The position numbers and the translations under genes are program-made. The notes below the pieces were generated by a model that worked only from the letters and a program-made list of their open reading frames with translations, did not search any database and had not been told where the DNA came from. Source: Phallusia fumigata (lineage: Eukaryota; Chordata; Ascidiacea; Phlebobranchia; Ascidiidae). Taken from it: 23,147 nt of DNA. This document shows, in pieces, positions 20,203 through 23,147 of the stretch. Location: the NCBI GenBank assembly GCA_008931825.1, contig QXVZ01031111.1:1-23147 (forward strand), read 5' to 3'. Each line of letters begins with the position of its first letter. Within the stretch, counting starts at the first letter, position 1.

Positions 20203-22370
20203 ATTTCTTCTGTCAAAAACCTTTTCGGTTTCTGGTTGGGAACTTTTGTAATAGCCGTAACGCTGAATATATTATTAATACTGGTGTTGTGTAGCTGTCT
20301 GTGCATTTCCCTGACTCATAGTTAGCAACGTGCTCAAATTTTTTTACCCACCAGAATAACTAAATAGTGAGGCCACCCAGGGCGAGATTAAGCCCTTTTG
20401 AAGCCTAAGCACTTTAAGAACTTGGTAACATTGATGAAAACTTTTGGCTGGAGGTAAGAACAAGGTAGTCAAATAGATGTTTTGTTTCACTTTTGGGCAC
20501 GAATAATGGGATATTACCAGATAAACATTATTCTTGGTAATATGTAGTTAATAATAAATAACCTGGATTCACTGGCGACCTACAGACTCGAGCACGCGGC
20601 AGTCGAGTGGCCCGGCTAGAAGTGAGCAATTGTTTTGGCTCACGGAGAGATTTTTTTTAAATATGACCGGCGGGCCGTGCGAATGTGGACAAGAACAACC
20701 AGACAAATCGCGCTAGCCTCAAGTCCTAGGCAAATAGGCAAAAGAATAATGAATGGGGTTAATTGGCTGATTTGTGATAACATCCGGCGGGCCGGAATAA
20801 AATGTTTCGCGGGCCACAGTTTGTCCGGCCCTGGTACAAAGCTTTGACCTCAAACGTGCAGTTGTACATAGCGATGGTAAAACACGTTTGTTGTCTTTGC
20901 TAAGTTCCAAAACGCAACACGTATCAAGCTACAACTAAGCAAAATGCAGAAAAGCAACATTGTTCAAGAATTTGAAACGGTGAAACTAAAGTCGTTCTGG
21001 CCACATTCGTCCTTACGACGTACCACAGTACTATCGTGACCTTGTATTACTACATTTTAGTGACGTGCGGTTTTAAAACAACTCAAAAGTTTTTGTGACT
21101 TTATGATGAGATACCTGTGCCACTGCCAGGATTCGTCTGCGAGCCCTTAGTTATTAGAAGTGCTATTTGATTGCGGCAGTAAAGTAGTTTTGCGCTTGTA
21201 CCTCGGGATCTTTTTCGTGTTGAGGGAAGGTGGTAACCACTCAACATGCTATTAAAAGTTCTGTGTTGTTTTGGAATACTGCACACGTCATTGTACACGT
21301 TTGTGACGCAACAAAAGTTGGTGTGGTGACATACATCTGCCTCTCGCATTTTGTGTAATCGGCGCCTTTATTGCGGCCTTTAGTAAGGATATTCTGTATA
21401 ATTTTGGCACGTAATTCTCAAGATTCAGCATTTGATAACTTGATTGCGTTTGGTTTCACTTTTAATCTGCAGGTATCTTACTGTTTACTAGCTAGGTAAA
21501 TTTCGTTTAGAGATTTTAGAACAATGTGCGCACTTCTGGTGAAAGGTGCACTGTTTTTGTTCATTGTACTTCAAGTCGCTGTCATCATTCCTGTCGTTAA
21601 CACGACAGAGACGTTTGGGCGTATAATAATTAACCTTGGTTTATTAACCTACAAACTCACTCTGATAACAGGTTGCGGTTTGATTTCCATGTTTACGCAG
21701 GTGACACTTTGCTGATTACTTAAAACAAAAGGGTCCAAGAAAAAGGTTTTATGGTGGCTACGTATTGAAGGCGTGATTATTACACATGAAATGTAAACTC
21801 GTAATATATCAGTGGTCACGCGAAGTGTCAAGAAGCGAGAGAAACTGAAGACGCTTCGCGCGGTCCCCCTAAAATCCGCATTAAGAAAGGTTGGGAAGCA
21901 CTGGGGTAAATTTTCATCATCACTTTGTGTTAAATTTGTGTGTGAATGTTTGTGTAAAAGAAGTGTCTTAACTCATCGGAGTTTACCGAATTGAAATTAC
22001 AAAAGCATGCCTATATACAGGGTCTTCTGTTTATTATTCCACGCCCTCGTAAGCGTTCACTTTCCTTCTTCCATTGGCATGTGCGTCACATATATCCCTG
22101 TGCGTGTAGGGTTTTTGCCCTGGACGAGCAGTTATTCAGATATGGCGCTTAGACAAAGAAACAAGAATACTTAAACCATCTATAGCGCTGGCAATAATTT
22201 TAGCCAAATTTAATACTGACCTTCATTTGCAACGTTTCAATAGCAAAAAACGAAGTTTCTATTCCTATTAAGATAACGTCCACTAACAGTAAAATACAGA
22301 CTCTTGTTGCAGTATTGTGGTTGGGCTTCAACTACTGGTCATTACCAAGTTTATAATTACCCGTAGTAAC
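20203..22370. repeat. Exact 2168-bp repeat, copy 2 (probable assembly artefact)
   Basis: Appears identical to 18034-20201. It repeats the hAT fragment (20654-20833), the gene 4 relic (21524-21723) and the start of duplicate block B. Copy 2 is the one continuous with downstream sequence, so it may be the better version for annotation. Confidence 0.88.
21524..21723 (+). pseudogene. CAP gene 4 relic, second listing (assembly duplicate)
   Basis: Exact counterpart of 19355-19554, displaced by 2169 bp: signal-peptide exon 21524-21620, exon 2 remnant from 21701, stop at 21721-21723. It should not be counted as a separate locus unless read coverage shows a true duplication. Confidence 0.55.
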
Positions 22371-23147
22371 GCACGACATCCTTCTGTAGTGCTGCTTGTG
22401 TATTTTATCTAAGACGGCCCGAATAATGTGGTTTTGTGGCTGATGTACTTTGGCTGATGCAACTTCCTAATCGGCGTCAGCCTCTATGAGAGTCGGAAAA
22501 TCAAGGGTTTAATAACAAGAGTGCTTTGAATGTCGATGAACGTGTCCAACATTTTCCCGTTCCCTACATATTCAACAGGCCGTCCCCATTTTTAGTGTGC
22601 TCAAACGACTTTTCGATTTGTTTTGTCTCTACCTTCCCGATACAACACGCTGCGTACTTAGCATCCGCTGGCAGTTTAAGCTAAAGTTGTTAGTTTTAAC
22701 GGAAGTGCAATTTTCTGTGGGTTTGTACATTAAAGAGATTCAGTGGAATGGTGGTATGTTTATTATTAGCAGCGTACTCAGCAGGCGCTAGCGACGAATT
22801 TCATTAGAATTTTGCCAGGCTTTAATAATGGGACAAACTAACCTTGCAAACTGTAAACTGCATTGGCAAATTGGCACAGAGCCACTAAAAAAAATTTCAA
22901 ATGTGCTGATTATGCAGTTTCGGTACAACCCTTGCCTTTCAGTTCAGCAAAAAATCCTTTTGAGTTTTTGGTAAACAGTAGTAGACAATATTTCTCTTTC
23001 GACGTACAAAAAACACAAGGAAAAATTTACTGGTAAAATCATAATGGACTAAAGTACAGGAGTGCAAGCTAGGTGACAGTCACGTAACAGATCTGCTACA
23101 AAAAGTCTGTTTATTAGTCTGCATCACTGGTCGTGATATGCTCTAAT
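21906..23147. repeat. Diverged duplicate block B (3' flank of gene 4 relic)
   Basis: Counterpart of 15357-16740, with many substitutions and indels and running off the window's right edge at the same relative point (TCACTGGTCGTGATATGCTC against ACACTGGTCGTGCTCTGATA). It has no recognisable gene. The beginning of this block is also present at 19737-20201 because of the assembly repeat. Confidence 0.7.

Noticed and set aside
18034-22370. Biological tandem duplication creating two copies of gene 4
   Set aside because: The copies appear identical and meet exactly at a single N, which is better explained by an unmerged assembly overlap.

Overview
This window is animal nuclear DNA: AT-rich, intron-dense and gene-sparse. 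Two recognisable gene families are present, and both are built from short exons with conserved GT/AG borders and intron phases. A tunicate or similar marine invertebrate deuterostome is my best guess. The reasons are introns of about 100-160 bp, a SERCA gene with the vertebrate-type exon plan, and assembly seams whose flanks differ by a few percent as heterozygous haplotypes would. The species cannot be fixed from the sequence alone.

Layout. Positions 1-3127 hold no recognisable gene body, but there is a strong candidate promoter at about 1571-1614 (CRE, RFX X-box, TATA-like) and an assembly seam at 2318. Positions 3128-4122 (minus strand) carry the first five coding exons of a sarco/endoplasmic reticulum Ca2+-ATPase; the rest of that gene is not in the window. 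Positions 5505-7347 are mobile-element territory. Its centre is a 1166-bp element (6174-7339) with CAG-type inverted ends and an 8-bp target-site duplication, the hallmarks of hAT transposons, and it is filled with a 75-bp-period array of TTCGAA palindromes.

From 7.9 to 19.6 kb (plus strand) lies a tandem cluster of CAP/SCP-domain genes (CRISP/GLIPR1-like). Gene 1 (7886-9688) is complete and encodes a secreted protein. A decayed CAP exon lies at about 10068-10121. Gene 2 (10748-11279) keeps only exons 1-2 and has lost its start codon. Gene 3 (12699-15101) lacks a visible signal-peptide exon but carries a full CAP domain, a Thr-rich mucin-like stalk, a transmembrane helix and a short cytosolic tail. 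Gene 4 (19355-19554) is a relic: a signal-peptide exon plus the first few codons of exon 2, then a stop. A diverged copy of the DNA downstream of gene 3 also lies downstream of gene 4, so the unit that duplicated was probably gene plus 3' flank.

Assembly caution. The exact 2168-bp repeat 18034-20201 / 20203-22370 meets at a single N, and so does a 112-bp near-repeat at 2318. Both look like unmerged contig overlaps, so the true locus is probably about 2.3 kb shorter. A third N at 12625 sits where gene 3's missing first exon should be.
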